Assembly (NCBI RefSeq): GCF_034259325.1
Contig: NZ_JAXIVS010000013.1
Coordinates: 62,001-126,000 of the forward strand
Source of the DNA: Hyalangium ruber
GTDB lineage: Bacteria; Myxococcota; Myxococcia; Myxococcales; Myxococcaceae
Direction: 5' to 3'
Length of the DNA stretch: 64,000 nucleotides
Shown: one piece after another, positions 47,296 to 56,213 of the stretch
Layout of the letters: each line of letters starts with the position of its first letter
Position numbering within the stretch: position 1 is the stretch's first letter
Notes under the pieces: generated by a model
What the model saw: only the letters and a program-made list of their open reading frames with translations
Databases searched by the model: none
Told to the model about the DNA's origin: nothing
Position numbers and translations under genes: made by a program

Positions 47296-48792
47296 CTACT
47301 TGCCCCGCAGTTTGAAGCGGCGCTTGCGAGACGCGCCCTGGGTGGGGGAGATCTGGGCCAGGCCCGACATCAACAGCTGCGCATTGCTGATGGGGTCTCC
47401 GACGGAGAGCCCCTTTCGGCTGATCTGGAACTCGCGCAGGGCGGGATCATGCTCGCTGGTGCGCAGCTTCAGCACGGAGATGAAGCGCCGCAGCTCCGAG
47501 CCCACCTCGGTGCAGCGCAGGAAGAGGATGTTCTCGGTGATCATCGAGATTCCCCGAACGGGGAACTTGAGCTGGGGCCCGAAGGCGAACTCCGTCTCGA
47601 CCGAGAAGAGCAGCGTCACGCCGCGCGAGCGGCACTCGTTGACGAGCGCGGCCATGAAGCGCGCGATGCGGGGCTTGTGGACCACCGTCCGCTGCAAGGC
47701 CTCGAAGCCGTCGACGAAGAGCCTGCGGATCCCCTTCTCCCGGATCAAGTGCAGCAGCTGGGTCCCGAGCTCATCGAGCAGGTTCTCCAGGGGAGGACGG
47801 AAGCTCAGCTCGAGCGTCCCCTTCTCCATGAGCGGCTCCAGGGCAAGCCCCACGCTGGTGGCCTGATCGCGCACCCGCTGGGGAGCGTCGTAGAAGGCGA
47901 AGTAGTGTCCGCGCTCGCCCTTACGGGCGCCTTCGGCGAGGAAGTGCAGCCCCAGCAGGGTCTTCCCGCTGCCGGGGGTTCCGAAGAGCATCAGGGTGGA
48001 GCCCACGAAGATGCCGCCGTGGAGCATGGCGTCCAGCCCCTTGATGCCAAAGGCCATCCGCTCCTTCGCGGAGCTGGCGGGGACTTCGGTCTCCACCACC
48101 GTTTCGAGCCGGGGGAAGACGGTGATGCCGCGATCGCTGATGTCGAAGCTGTGGGGGCCGCGCAGGTGGCCGCTGCCTCGGAACTTGCGGACGGTCAGCT
48201 CGCGCACCGCCCGCACGCCGAAGGTGCGCTCGCGCAGGATGAGCATGCCGTCCACCATGGTGTGCTCGGCCTTGAGGCCGCTGCCCCCTCCGGTGGTGAG
48301 CAGCAGCGAGGTGCAGCCCATCAGCCCCGTCGTCACCTGGATGCCGTGGATGAACTTCTTGAAGTCGCGCTCGGTGGGGGCGATCTCCTCGGCCGCGACC
48401 AGCCCATCGAGGATGAGCAGGGTGGCCCGGTGGGACTTGATCTCCTTGCGGATGAGCTCCAGCAGCGCGTCCAGCCCGCCCTCCTCGAGCACGGAGTAGG
48501 CGCTCAGGTAGGCCAGGGAGTCCGGGATGCGCGACAGCTCGAAGAACTTCATCGAGCGCAGGTTGCTGATCATCCGGGTGTGCGTCTCGGCCAGCAGGGT
48601 GACGTAGAGGGCCCGGCCCCCCGTGGACGTATGGTGGAAGCAGACCTGGTTGCCGAGGATCGTCTTCCCGGCGCCAGGCATGCCCAGCACCATATAGACG
48701 CCCCCTTTGATGAAGCCCCCGCGCATCAGGGTGTCGAGCCCCGGGACGCCCGTGGGGAGTCGCTCGGCCTGGGAGGGTCCGTTCTCAGCCAT
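47296..48792 (-). CDS. KaiC-like double-domain ATPase
   Basis: 498 residues, two RecA/KaiC domains: GVPGLDTLMRGGFIKGGVYM with Walker A GMPGAGKT near residue 37, and GIKGLDAMLHGGIFVGSTLM with GTPGSGKT near 270. Walker B strands are LLILDGL and RLFVDGF. The C-terminus (FLRCTEVGSELRRFISVLKL) fits the KaiC family. Without KaiA or KaiB nearby, a clock role is unlikely; such proteins in non-cyanobacteria act in signalling. It heads the operon with the response regulator and esterase. Confidence 0.9.
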   Translation of the reverse strand: MAENGPSQAERLPTGVPGLDTLMRGGFIKGGVYMVLGMPGAGKTILGNQVCFHHTSTGGRALYVTLLAETHTRMISNLRSMKFFELSRIPDSLAYLSAYSVLEEGGLDALLELIRKEIKSHRATLLILDGLVAAEEIAPTERDFKKFIHGIQVTTGLMGCTSLLLTTGGGSGLKAEHTMVDGMLILRERTFGVRAVRELTVRKFRGSGHLRGPHSFDISDRGITVFPRLETVVETEVPASSAKERMAFGIKGLDAMLHGGIFVGSTLMLFGTPGSGKTLLGLHFLAEGARKGERGHYFAFYDAPQRVRDQATSVGLALEPLMEKGTLELSFRPPLENLLDELGTQLLHLIREKGIRRLFVDGFEALQRTVVHKPRIARFMAALVNECRSRGVTLLFSVETEFAFGPQLKFPVRGISMITENILFLRCTEVGSELRRFISVLKLRTSEHDPALREFQISRKGLSVGDPISNAQLLMSGLAQISPTQGASRKRRFKLRGK

Positions 48793-48887
48793 CGTGTCTA
48801 CCGTGGAACAATCGTGTCATCCCGCGCAACTTACATTCGCCTACTTACGACAACCACAGCGTACAGGTTCGCACACCGAGGTTCGCT

Positions 48888-50234
48888 ATGGCCCCGAGAA
48901 TCCCCGAGAGTTCACGCGCTGTCACTTCCTTAAGAGAGCCAGTGTCGTCTGCGCGGAGCAACGGGGTGAGGGACGCGACAGTCCGGCGGATGGGGGCGGA
49001 GGCGCGGGTCTCGCCGGCGGCGTCCGATTCCTTCGAGGGGGCTGGGGGCGCGCGGCCGCGCGTGGCGCTCGATGGGGCGCCGCAGTCGACGCCGGCTCCG
49101 GTGGATGACGCGGATCCGATGAAGCACATCGCCTATCTGTCCTCGGATGAGCTGAAGGGCCGCGACAGCCCCTCGCAGGAGCTGAGCGCCGCCTCCGCGT
49201 ACGTGGCGCAGTACGCCCAGAAGTACGGCCTGCAGGGTCCCAACACGCTGAACCCGAGCGACCCGTACCACCAGAGCTTCGAGGTGTTCTCCTTCGCGGG
49301 CCCGGCGCGAGAGGCCGCCGCGGGCTCGGAGCATGGCCACGGGGTACACAAGGAGTTCGGGCACGAGGTGTTCCAGGAGGGGTTCTACCTCGACGAGAAC
49401 ATGCCCCCGGAGACGCGGGCGCTGCTCAGCAGCAAGTACGCGGAGACGCTGAAGGCGGCGGGCAGGCCGCTGGCGGAGCGTTCGGGCGAGCCGATGAGCG
49501 TGGAGCAACTGCGGGAAGTGGCACAGTTCGACGGCATGACCCAGAACACCCTGGCCATGCTGCCGGGCACCGGCCCCCACAAGGACGAGGTGATCGTCGT
49601 GATGGCCCACCTGGACCACATCGGCACGGGCCGCAATGGGACCGTCTACAACGGCGCGGACGACAACGCCTCGGGCAGCGCGGTGCTGATGGCCGCCATT
49701 CCAGAGCTCGTCGAGGCGCAGAAGCGCGGCGAGCTGGACCGCTCGGTGCTGTTCCTGTGGACGGGGGCCGAGGAGAAGGGGCTGGTGGGCTCGCAGTACT
49801 TCGTGGACCACCCGATTCCCGGGCTGGGGCTGGAGAACATCTCCGGCGTCATCAACATGGACATGGTCGGCCGGTGGGATGACCAGCGGCTGTCGGTCAT
49901 CGACACGAACTCGCGGGGTAAGGCCAACTACTTCCGGGAAATCGTCGGCGAGGCGAACCAGGAGCTGGCCGATCCGTTCGATCGGCTCAACCAGGACATC
50001 AACGTGTACCGGGACCGGCAGGATGGCGCTGTCTTCTCGCGCAAGGGCGAGGACGTGCTCTTCCTGTTCGAGGGGCTCTCCAACCCCAACGGCGGTGGCG
50101 AGCTGATGCCCGACTACCATGGGCCGGGTGACGACATCGACAAGATCATCCGCGACAACGGGGGCAACAAGCCTCGGCGGGTGAAGGACCTGATGGTTAA
50201 CGTCATCGAGAAAGCGGCCAACCGTTCCGCTTAA
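48888..50234 (+). CDS. M28-family zinc aminopeptidase-like peptidase
   Basis: 448 residues. All M28 zinc ligands and the base are visible: MAHLDHIGTG (His, Asp), NGADDNASGS (bridging Asp), GAEEKGLVGS (catalytic Glu and ligand), VINMDMVGR (Asp) and DYHGPGDD (His). It removes N-terminal residues or similar from peptides. The N-terminal ~75 residues are low-complexity and no clear signal peptide is seen, which is unusual since most M28 enzymes are exported; a later start is possible. It ends in a 4-base overlap with the convergent asparagine synthase operon. Confidence 0.87.
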   Translation: MAPRIPESSRAVTSLREPVSSARSNGVRDATVRRMGAEARVSPAASDSFEGAGGARPRVALDGAPQSTPAPVDDADPMKHIAYLSSDELKGRDSPSQELSAASAYVAQYAQKYGLQGPNTLNPSDPYHQSFEVFSFAGPAREAAAGSEHGHGVHKEFGHEVFQEGFYLDENMPPETRALLSSKYAETLKAAGRPLAERSGEPMSVEQLREVAQFDGMTQNTLAMLPGTGPHKDEVIVVMAHLDHIGTGRNGTVYNGADDNASGSAVLMAAIPELVEAQKRGELDRSVLFLWTGAEEKGLVGSQYFVDHPIPGLGLENISGVINMDMVGRWDDQRLSVIDTNSRGKANYFREIVGEANQELADPFDRLNQDINVYRDRQDGAVFSRKGEDVLFLFEGLSNPNGGGELMPDYHGPGDDIDKIIRDNGGNKPRRVKDLMVNVIEKAANRSA

Positions 50235-51970
50235 GGCGCGAGGACCTTGCGCAGCCAGGCCTCCAGGGTGATCAGCAGCCAGATCTTCACGCCGTGACGC
50301 GGGCGCAGCCCGCCCAGCTTGCCGGACAGGAGGCGCTCCAGCCACCTGCGGTCGAACAACTCCCAGCGCTGGAGCCCGTCGAGGAGGCGTGAGCGGGCTT
50401 CCGGCAGCAGCGGCCCCTGGAACCAGCCCTCCACCGGCACCAGCATGCCGCTCTTGGGGCGGTCGATGATCGCGCGCGGCAGGATGTCCTCCACGGCGCG
50501 CTTGAGCAGGTACTTCTCCACCGAGCCCTTCAGCTTGAACTGAGGCGGAAGCTGGAAGGCCAGCTCCACCACGCCGCGGTCGAACAGGGGCGCGCGCGGG
50601 AGCACCCCGAACGGAGCGCTCACCTCGTCCACCTTGTGGAGGATGTGGTGGGCGCCCTTGAGCGTCAGGTTCAGGGCCTGCAGCTTGCCCACGAAGGTCT
50701 TCCAGCGCGGGTCGGCGAAGAGGGGCGCCAGGGACTCCTCGAGCGGCCGGGCCTCGAGCGCCTGCCTCAGCTTCGGGGAGAGCGCCTGATCGAAGTCATC
50801 GAAGCACTTCTGGTGGGCCCGGAGGTAGCTGCGCTCGCGCGCCAGGGGCTCCTCGTCGCGGATGGACATGTCCCCGTAGAGCTCCGCCAGCAGCATGGGC
50901 AGGTTCTTCGGTCCGCCGAAGCAGGGGTCGCCGCCCTCGCCATTGAGCACCACGCCCACCTGGGTCTCCGCCTCGCGGAAGAGCAGGGCGTTGGGCACGG
51001 TGAGCGGATCGCCGATCGGATCCGAGTGCAGCGCGATCGTCTCGTCCAGGTGGCGGAGGATGACGTTGGGCGCCAGCTCCACGATGTGGTGCTGGGTGCC
51101 GCAGTGCTCGGCCACGAGCGAGCTGAACGGCAGCTCGTTGCGGTACTCCGGGCCGAAGGAGACCGACCAGGTCACCACCTCGTGGTCATGGAGTCGCTTC
51201 GCCAGGGCCACCACGAGGCTGGAGTCGAGCCCCCCGGAGAGGAACGCGCCCACCTTCTCTCCTGGCGGCAGCCTGCGAGAGACGGCGCCCTCCAGCTCGG
51301 CGCGCAGTTGCTGGCGCAGCTCCTCTTCGCGTTCGAGGGCGCGGGCTCCCTCCGCGGCGTCCAGCTCGGGCGGCAAGGACCAGAACCGCTCCTTGCGCAC
51401 CGTCCCGCCGCCCAGCGGCAGGCGCACCTCTTCACCGGCCAGCACCTCTCGGACGCCCTCGACCAGCGTCTCCTCGCCCGGGCTGTACGCATAGCTGAGG
51501 TACGCCGCGATGCCGCGCGGATCGAGCTGTCGCGGGACGAGGCCACTGGCGAGCAGCGCATGGATCGTCGAGGCGAAGATCCATCCCCCCGGAACCTTCG
51601 CGTAGTACAGCGTCCGCTCGCCGATGGCGTCGCGGGTGAGCCGGACCTCACCCTCCACGCGCCGGGCGAGGACGAAGGCGCCATTCACCTCTCCGAGGCG
51701 CCCGGAGGCCGCGAGGCTGCTCCACTGGGAGAGCTCCTCGATCCGCTTGCCCTCCCACCAGCACGCGTCCCAGTCCACGACGAGCGGCGCTCCCGCGTCT
51801 GGGTCGAGCAGCCGCGCCCCTGGCCCCAAGGCGCGCAGGAGCCCTTCGGAGGCGCTCCGGGCCGGGGAGGGGTGTACCAGGCCTCCGATGCGCCCGGACG
51901 GGCGACGGCGGGTCACCCCGGTTCCCAGCGGTGGCCCTGCCACGGGTCTGATCGTCGGTGGCGCCGCCAT
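50231..51970 (-). CDS. Asparagine synthase-like protein 1, glutaminase Cys absent
   Basis: 579 residues from ATG 51970 (MAAPPTIR), last gene of the four-gene operon. The C-terminal synthetase domain is intact: FLSGGLDSSLVVALAKRL (PPi loop) and GEGGDPCFGG. The N-terminal glutaminase domain is degenerate and lacks the Cys2 nucleophile. It cannot use glutamine by the standard path, so it probably works with free ammonia or another amine, as in lasso-peptide cyclases and beta-lactam synthetase. Two bases separate it from the upstream zinc-ribbon gene. Confidence 0.83.
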   Translation of the reverse strand: MAAPPTIRPVAGPPLGTGVTRRRPSGRIGGLVHPSPARSASEGLLRALGPGARLLDPDAGAPLVVDWDACWWEGKRIEELSQWSSLAASGRLGEVNGAFVLARRVEGEVRLTRDAIGERTLYYAKVPGGWIFASTIHALLASGLVPRQLDPRGIAAYLSYAYSPGEETLVEGVREVLAGEEVRLPLGGGTVRKERFWSLPPELDAAEGARALEREEELRQQLRAELEGAVSRRLPPGEKVGAFLSGGLDSSLVVALAKRLHDHEVVTWSVSFGPEYRNELPFSSLVAEHCGTQHHIVELAPNVILRHLDETIALHSDPIGDPLTVPNALLFREAETQVGVVLNGEGGDPCFGGPKNLPMLLAELYGDMSIRDEEPLARERSYLRAHQKCFDDFDQALSPKLRQALEARPLEESLAPLFADPRWKTFVGKLQALNLTLKGAHHILHKVDEVSAPFGVLPRAPLFDRGVVELAFQLPPQFKLKGSVEKYLLKRAVEDILPRAIIDRPKSGMLVPVEGWFQGPLLPEARSRLLDGLQRWELFDRRWLERLLSGKLGGLRPRHGVKIWLLITLEAWLRKVLAP

Positions 51971-51972
51971 GG

Positions 51973-53205
51973 CTACCCGAAGCTGTCCGCGCCGCCGTCC
52001 GAGGCATCCGCGTCGGAGGAGAAGGAGTCGAAGTCCAGCTCGAAGCCCCAACCCTCATCATGACCGCTGGTGTCGTTGGTCGCGGCGGCCTTCTTCTGCT
52101 GCCGCGCCAGCTCTTCTTGCTCCGCCATGGCCATGGCGGGCGTGATGGCGGCGGCCCCGGCGACGGCGGCGGTTCCCCCGGTGGCGCCCGCGCGCAGCCG
52201 GGCTTGCGGGTCCCTCCCTGGCAGCGGAGCGGTGCTGGCCTCCGTGGCCATGACGCGGTTCATGGCGCGAAAGAGCCGCTTGACGATCTGCTCGGGGCGG
52301 ATGACGGCGATCTCGAGCGTGTGGCGCGAGAGCCAGCGGGCCTCTTCGGCGGAGATGCCACCGCCAGGGCCCACCGCTCCGCGCTCGCTCGGCTGGAGCA
52401 GCGCCTTGAAAGGTCCGGCATGCGCGGGCCGCAGCCCCACGTCCACGATGCGGGCCGCCGTTCCTTTGAACCACTCGGGATCGTTGGCGAGGCGGTGCGC
52501 CAGCCGGCACCCCTCGGGGGTGATGTCATGGAGCACGAACACCTCGAGCCGAGGGTTGCGCCGGAGCATGCGGCGCACCGTCTCGAAGGCCTGCTGCGGA
52601 TAGCCGCCGCTGGACAGGACCGCGCAGTTGTTCTCGAAGTGGAAGTTGTTGGCCAGCAGCAGGTCCACCGTGCGGGCGCGATCGCAGATGACCGCCCGGT
52701 CGAAGGAGTAGTCCCCGATATCGGACTCGGGGGTGCGCGCCGGCCGGGTCTCTTGGGGCTTGCGGATGATGACGCCCTTGGGCTTGCCGTGGACCTGTCC
52801 CCAGCGATCCCACATCTTCTCGAACTGTCCCCGAGGGAGCAGGGAGGGCCCAATGCTGCGCACGACGAAGGAGATCACCACCACCGCGGTGGGGATGCTG
52901 ACCAGGAGTGAGGGCGGAAAGATGACGCCAGAGCTGACGACGAGGATGAACAGGAAGAAGAGCGCCAGGGCCTTGCCCGTCGTGCTCTTGTTCCGGCGAG
53001 AGAGCTCGAAGTAGAGGTGCTCCACCCCCCACTTCACCTGGCCCTCCGCGGAGACGAGATCGATCGCCCGCTGGAAGGCCTTGTCGGTCATCTTGTCGCC
53101 CGTGCGTGGCTCGAAGGCGAACGGCTTGTCGCAGCCCGGACAGCGACCGCCGGCGGCCTGTCGCTCGGGGTACTTCGAGTCTTTCTGGCAGCGGATGCAG
53201 ATCAT
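51973..53205 (-). CDS. Zinc-ribbon membrane protein with Toprim-like segment
   Basis: 410 residues from ATG 53205 (MICIRCQKD). An N-terminal zinc ribbon (CIRC and CPGC) and two membrane helices near 95-140 (FFLFILVVSSGVIF and LLVSIPTAVVVISFVV). A middle region (YSFDRAVICDRARTVDLLLA, LEVFVLHDITPEGCRLAHRL) has Toprim-like strand spacing with an Asp and a Gly but no certain match. The C-terminus is acidic (DEGWGFELDFDSF). Its ATG overlaps the stop of the second asparagine synthase (ATGA). It is probably the membrane partner of the operon's enzymes; function unknown. Confidence 0.6.
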   Translation of the reverse strand: MICIRCQKDSKYPERQAAGGRCPGCDKPFAFEPRTGDKMTDKAFQRAIDLVSAEGQVKWGVEHLYFELSRRNKSTTGKALALFFLFILVVSSGVIFPPSLLVSIPTAVVVISFVVRSIGPSLLPRGQFEKMWDRWGQVHGKPKGVIIRKPQETRPARTPESDIGDYSFDRAVICDRARTVDLLLANNFHFENNCAVLSSGGYPQQAFETVRRMLRRNPRLEVFVLHDITPEGCRLAHRLANDPEWFKGTAARIVDVGLRPAHAGPFKALLQPSERGAVGPGGGISAEEARWLSRHTLEIAVIRPEQIVKRLFRAMNRVMATEASTAPLPGRDPQARLRAGATGGTAAVAGAAAITPAMAMAEQEELARQQKKAAATNDTSGHDEGWGFELDFDSFSSDADASDGGADSFG

Positions 53206-54956
53206 GTCGTGCCTCCCTGGCGGCGTCCGCGACCGTCGACGAATACCCGCATCCAGGCCTCCAGCATGGCGAGCGCCCACAGCTTCTCACCGATGCGCCG
53301 GCGTCGGGTCTCATCCGGCTGCCCCTGACCCTGGAGCAGGCGGGTGACGAAGTCCTCCCGGAACATGCCTCGCCGCCGCAGCGACTCGGGCCCGAGCAAC
53401 TTCTGCATCAGGGGCGCTAGGGGGCCCAGCACCCAGTCCGTGGCGGGGACGCTCATGCCGTACTTGCGCCGCCAGACGATCTCGTCGGGCAGCTTGCCCT
53501 GCAGCGCCAGCTTGAGGATGTACTTCTCACAGGCGCCGTGGAGCTTGAGTCGAGGGGGCAGGGCGAAGGACGCCGTGGCCAGGGCGCGATCGAACAGCGG
53601 CACGCGCATGTCCAAGGCCCACGCGTTGGCGATGCGTTCGGCGCGCGGGAGGATGTTCTGCGAGCCCTTGAGCGCGATGTCCGCCAGGCGCACGCGGTTG
53701 AGGAAGTGGGGGATCTCCGGGCTGCCCAGGTACGGGCGCAGGAGCACGCGGCGCTGGCCGGGTCCGCCCACCTGCGCGCGGAACTCCGGGGTGTAGAGCG
53801 CGTCCTCCAGCCCGTAGAAGCGGTGGTAGGAGCGCAGGTAGATCTCCTCTGGCTCCTCCGGAGAGTCCTCGTAGAGGCCACCGTAGACCTCGGCGGCCAC
53901 CATGGGCTTGGAGGTCCACCCGCCGAAGAGCTGATCTCCGCCCTCGCCATTGAAGACGGCCGAGTAGCCCGCCTGCCGCGCGGCCTGGCCCAACAGGAAC
54001 TGTGGTCCGGTCACCGCGTCGCCGAAGGGCAGGTCCAGCTTCCAGGCGAGGTCCATGATCGACGCGCCCACGTCCTCGCCGGAGGCCTTCACCCAGGTGA
54101 GCGGCATCTCCAGCCGATTCGCCACCTGCTCGGCCTGCTCGCGCTCCACGCTGCGCTCGCCGAAGTCGAGGCTGAAGGCGTGGACCTTGACGCCCGCCTC
54201 CCTGAGCCAGACGGCGACGCCCGAGGAGTCGATGCCGCCCGAGAGGTAGAGGGCGACCTCGGGCTCGCCGTTGAGGCGCCGCTCCACCGCCTGCCGGCAG
54301 AGGGCGCGCATGCGCCGCACCGCGGTGGGCTGATCCTCGAGCGCCGGATCGATCTGCTCGCGCAGGGTGAAGTAGGGCGCCGAGGAGAACTGGCCCGCCT
54401 CGAAGACGCCCATGTGGCCGGGCAGCAGCCGCTTCACCCCGCGCAGGGGCACGCTCTCGCCAGGCACGAAGGAGAAGGTGAGGTACTTGTGGATCGCCGC
54501 CGGATCCAGCGTCGGCTCGAAGCCCGGCACGGCGAGCAGTTGCTTCAGCTCGCTGGCGAAGTACAGCACTCCGCCGTGGACCATGTAATAGAGCGAGCGG
54601 ACGCCGAACGGATCCCGCGCCAGCGTCAGTCGCCGTCGTTCCCCGTCCCACCACGCGCCGGCGAAGGCCCCGTCGAGCTCCTCGAGCGCGGAGCCGCCCG
54701 CGGACAGGCGCGAGAGCAGAGCTTCGGTTGGATCGGGCACAGGTGGCGCAAGCGTCCCGGCACAGGCCAGCAGGTGCGGACCCTGGCGGAGGATGGAGGC
54801 GGACTTGCCGGGCCGTCCTCCCCACCAGCGGTAACCGAGCCCCACGCCAGGAGCGTGGACGGTGTCGGTGCTGTCGCCGCGATAGTGGATCGCGCCGAGC
54901 ATGGCGGTGAGGACCTCGGGGGAGGCATCTCCGACGTAGCCGCAGATCCCGCTCAT
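53202..54956 (-). CDS. Asparagine synthase-like protein 2, Cys2 replaced by Ser
   Basis: 584 residues from ATG 54956. It starts MSGICGYVGDA: glutamine-dependent enzymes begin MCGI, so the nucleophile Cys2 is Ser here and the following Cys is at position 5. YLSGGIDSSGVAVW (PPi loop) and FNGEGGDQLFGGW (synthetase) are intact. A paralogue of the gene at 50231, in the same operon. The Ser2 and its neighbour's lost Cys suggest both enzymes share a reaction without glutamine hydrolysis. ATGA overlaps on both sides with the PLP-type gene and the zinc-ribbon gene. Confidence 0.85.
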   Translation of the reverse strand: MSGICGYVGDASPEVLTAMLGAIHYRGDSTDTVHAPGVGLGYRWWGGRPGKSASILRQGPHLLACAGTLAPPVPDPTEALLSRLSAGGSALEELDGAFAGAWWDGERRRLTLARDPFGVRSLYYMVHGGVLYFASELKQLLAVPGFEPTLDPAAIHKYLTFSFVPGESVPLRGVKRLLPGHMGVFEAGQFSSAPYFTLREQIDPALEDQPTAVRRMRALCRQAVERRLNGEPEVALYLSGGIDSSGVAVWLREAGVKVHAFSLDFGERSVEREQAEQVANRLEMPLTWVKASGEDVGASIMDLAWKLDLPFGDAVTGPQFLLGQAARQAGYSAVFNGEGGDQLFGGWTSKPMVAAEVYGGLYEDSPEEPEEIYLRSYHRFYGLEDALYTPEFRAQVGGPGQRRVLLRPYLGSPEIPHFLNRVRLADIALKGSQNILPRAERIANAWALDMRVPLFDRALATASFALPPRLKLHGACEKYILKLALQGKLPDEIVWRRKYGMSVPATDWVLGPLAPLMQKLLGPESLRRRGMFREDFVTRLLQGQGQPDETRRRRIGEKLWALAMLEAWMRVFVDGRGRRQGGTT

Positions 54957-56143
54957 GCATCCACCTGTGTGGCGAGGAGGTCCGCGAAGGTCTCGCGGCG
55001 CGTGGTGAGGATGTCCTGGCCCTGCTCCAGCACCACCTCGGCGGGCCGGGGTCGGTTCAGGAAGTGGCTGGACATGGCGTAGCCGTAGGCGCCGACGTCG
55101 CGCAGGGCGAGGAGATCTCCGGGCGCGAGCGGCGGCAGGCGGCAGTCGCGGGCGAGGAAGTCCCGGGAGTGGGTGGTGTTGCCGCAGACGTCCGTGGGCA
55201 GCTCGAGCGGGGCGCTTCGGGGCGAGAGCGCCTCGACGCGGTGGTGCGGGTAGTAGACGCTCTCCACCACGACGTTGCCCACGGTGGTGTCCACGCCGAT
55301 GTAGCGCCGCCCGCCGCGCTCCTTCACCGAGATGACCTTGACGAGGAGCGAGCCCGCTTCGGCCACGAGGATCCGCCCTGGCTCGACCACCAGGCGGATG
55401 CGCCGGCCCCGGCTCGTGGAGAGCGCTTCCATTCGGCGCGCCACCTCCCGGCCGAGGGTAGGCAGCTCCAGGGGCTCCTGGCCGTCCCGGTAGGGCACGC
55501 CGAAGCCGCCGCCCACGTCGAGCTCCTCCAGATCCGGCAGGAGCGCCGAGGCGGCCACCATCCGCTCGAAGCACGCGAGGAAGCGCTCCAGGGAGCGGTT
55601 GTTGGTGCCCGCGTACATATGGAGGCCTATGAGCCGGACCCCGGCCGCGCGGGCGATGGCGAGGGCCTCGGGAAGCTCGGCGGGATCGACGCCGATGCGG
55701 TTGGGGCGGGAGGGCTCATCCACCAGCAGGCGCAGCCCCACGGCCCCGCCCGGGCTGCGCGCGGCGAAGTCCCGGAGCTGGTCCACCGAGTCGAGGTTGA
55801 GCCGGATTCCGCGCGAGAGGATGTAGTCCAGGTCGGCGGCGTCGAGGTTCGTGCCGCTATAAACGATGCGGTGCGCGGGAACGCCCGCGGAGAGGGCGGC
55901 GAAGGCATCTCCGGGAGTGTTGGCGTGGATCCCCGCGCCCAGGGAGTGCAGCAGTCGCACCAGGTGGCGGTTCTTGTTGCAGACGATGGCGTAGTGGAAG
56001 TCGACCGGTGCGTAGGGAAAGGCCGCGGCGAAGTCCCGATAGGCGGCCCGGACCCGCTCGGCGTCGTAGACGTAGAGCGGGCTGCCGTAACGCTCCACCA
56101 GCAGCGCGGCGCGCTCCGCGCTGGGCTCTCGGACGCTCATCAC
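54953..56143 (-). CDS. Fold-III PLP decarboxylase-like protein lacking the Schiff-base lysine
   Basis: 396 residues. Alanine racemase-fold barrel of the diaminopimelate/ornithine decarboxylase type: YGSPLYVYDAERVRAAY, ELDVGGGFGVPY, RLVVEPGR and DVCGNTTHSRDFL carry the PLP-phosphate and active-site Cys regions. The lysine that should read YAVKAN is Val here (FHYAIVCNKNRHL), with the nearest Lys three residues later. Either that Lys has taken over or the protein does not form the normal aldimine. First gene of the four-gene operon; it may supply or bind the amine used by the asparagine synthase-like enzymes. Confidence 0.8.
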   Translation of the reverse strand: MMSVREPSAERAALLVERYGSPLYVYDAERVRAAYRDFAAAFPYAPVDFHYAIVCNKNRHLVRLLHSLGAGIHANTPGDAFAALSAGVPAHRIVYSGTNLDAADLDYILSRGIRLNLDSVDQLRDFAARSPGGAVGLRLLVDEPSRPNRIGVDPAELPEALAIARAAGVRLIGLHMYAGTNNRSLERFLACFERMVAASALLPDLEELDVGGGFGVPYRDGQEPLELPTLGREVARRMEALSTSRGRRIRLVVEPGRILVAEAGSLLVKVISVKERGGRRYIGVDTTVGNVVVESVYYPHHRVEALSPRSAPLELPTDVCGNTTHSRDFLARDCRLPPLAPGDLLALRDVGAYGYAMSSHFLNRPRPAEVVLEQGQDILTTRRETFADLLATQVDA

Positions 56144-56213
56144 CAGGATCTCCGGATCTCGACGGGGCGGCGGACGCTACCGACGCGGGAGGGGGCCGCG
56201 CAAGACACCCGGA

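Noticed and set aside
47296-48792. True circadian clock locus
   Set aside because: No KaiA or KaiB nearby; KaiC-like proteins are widespread without clocks.
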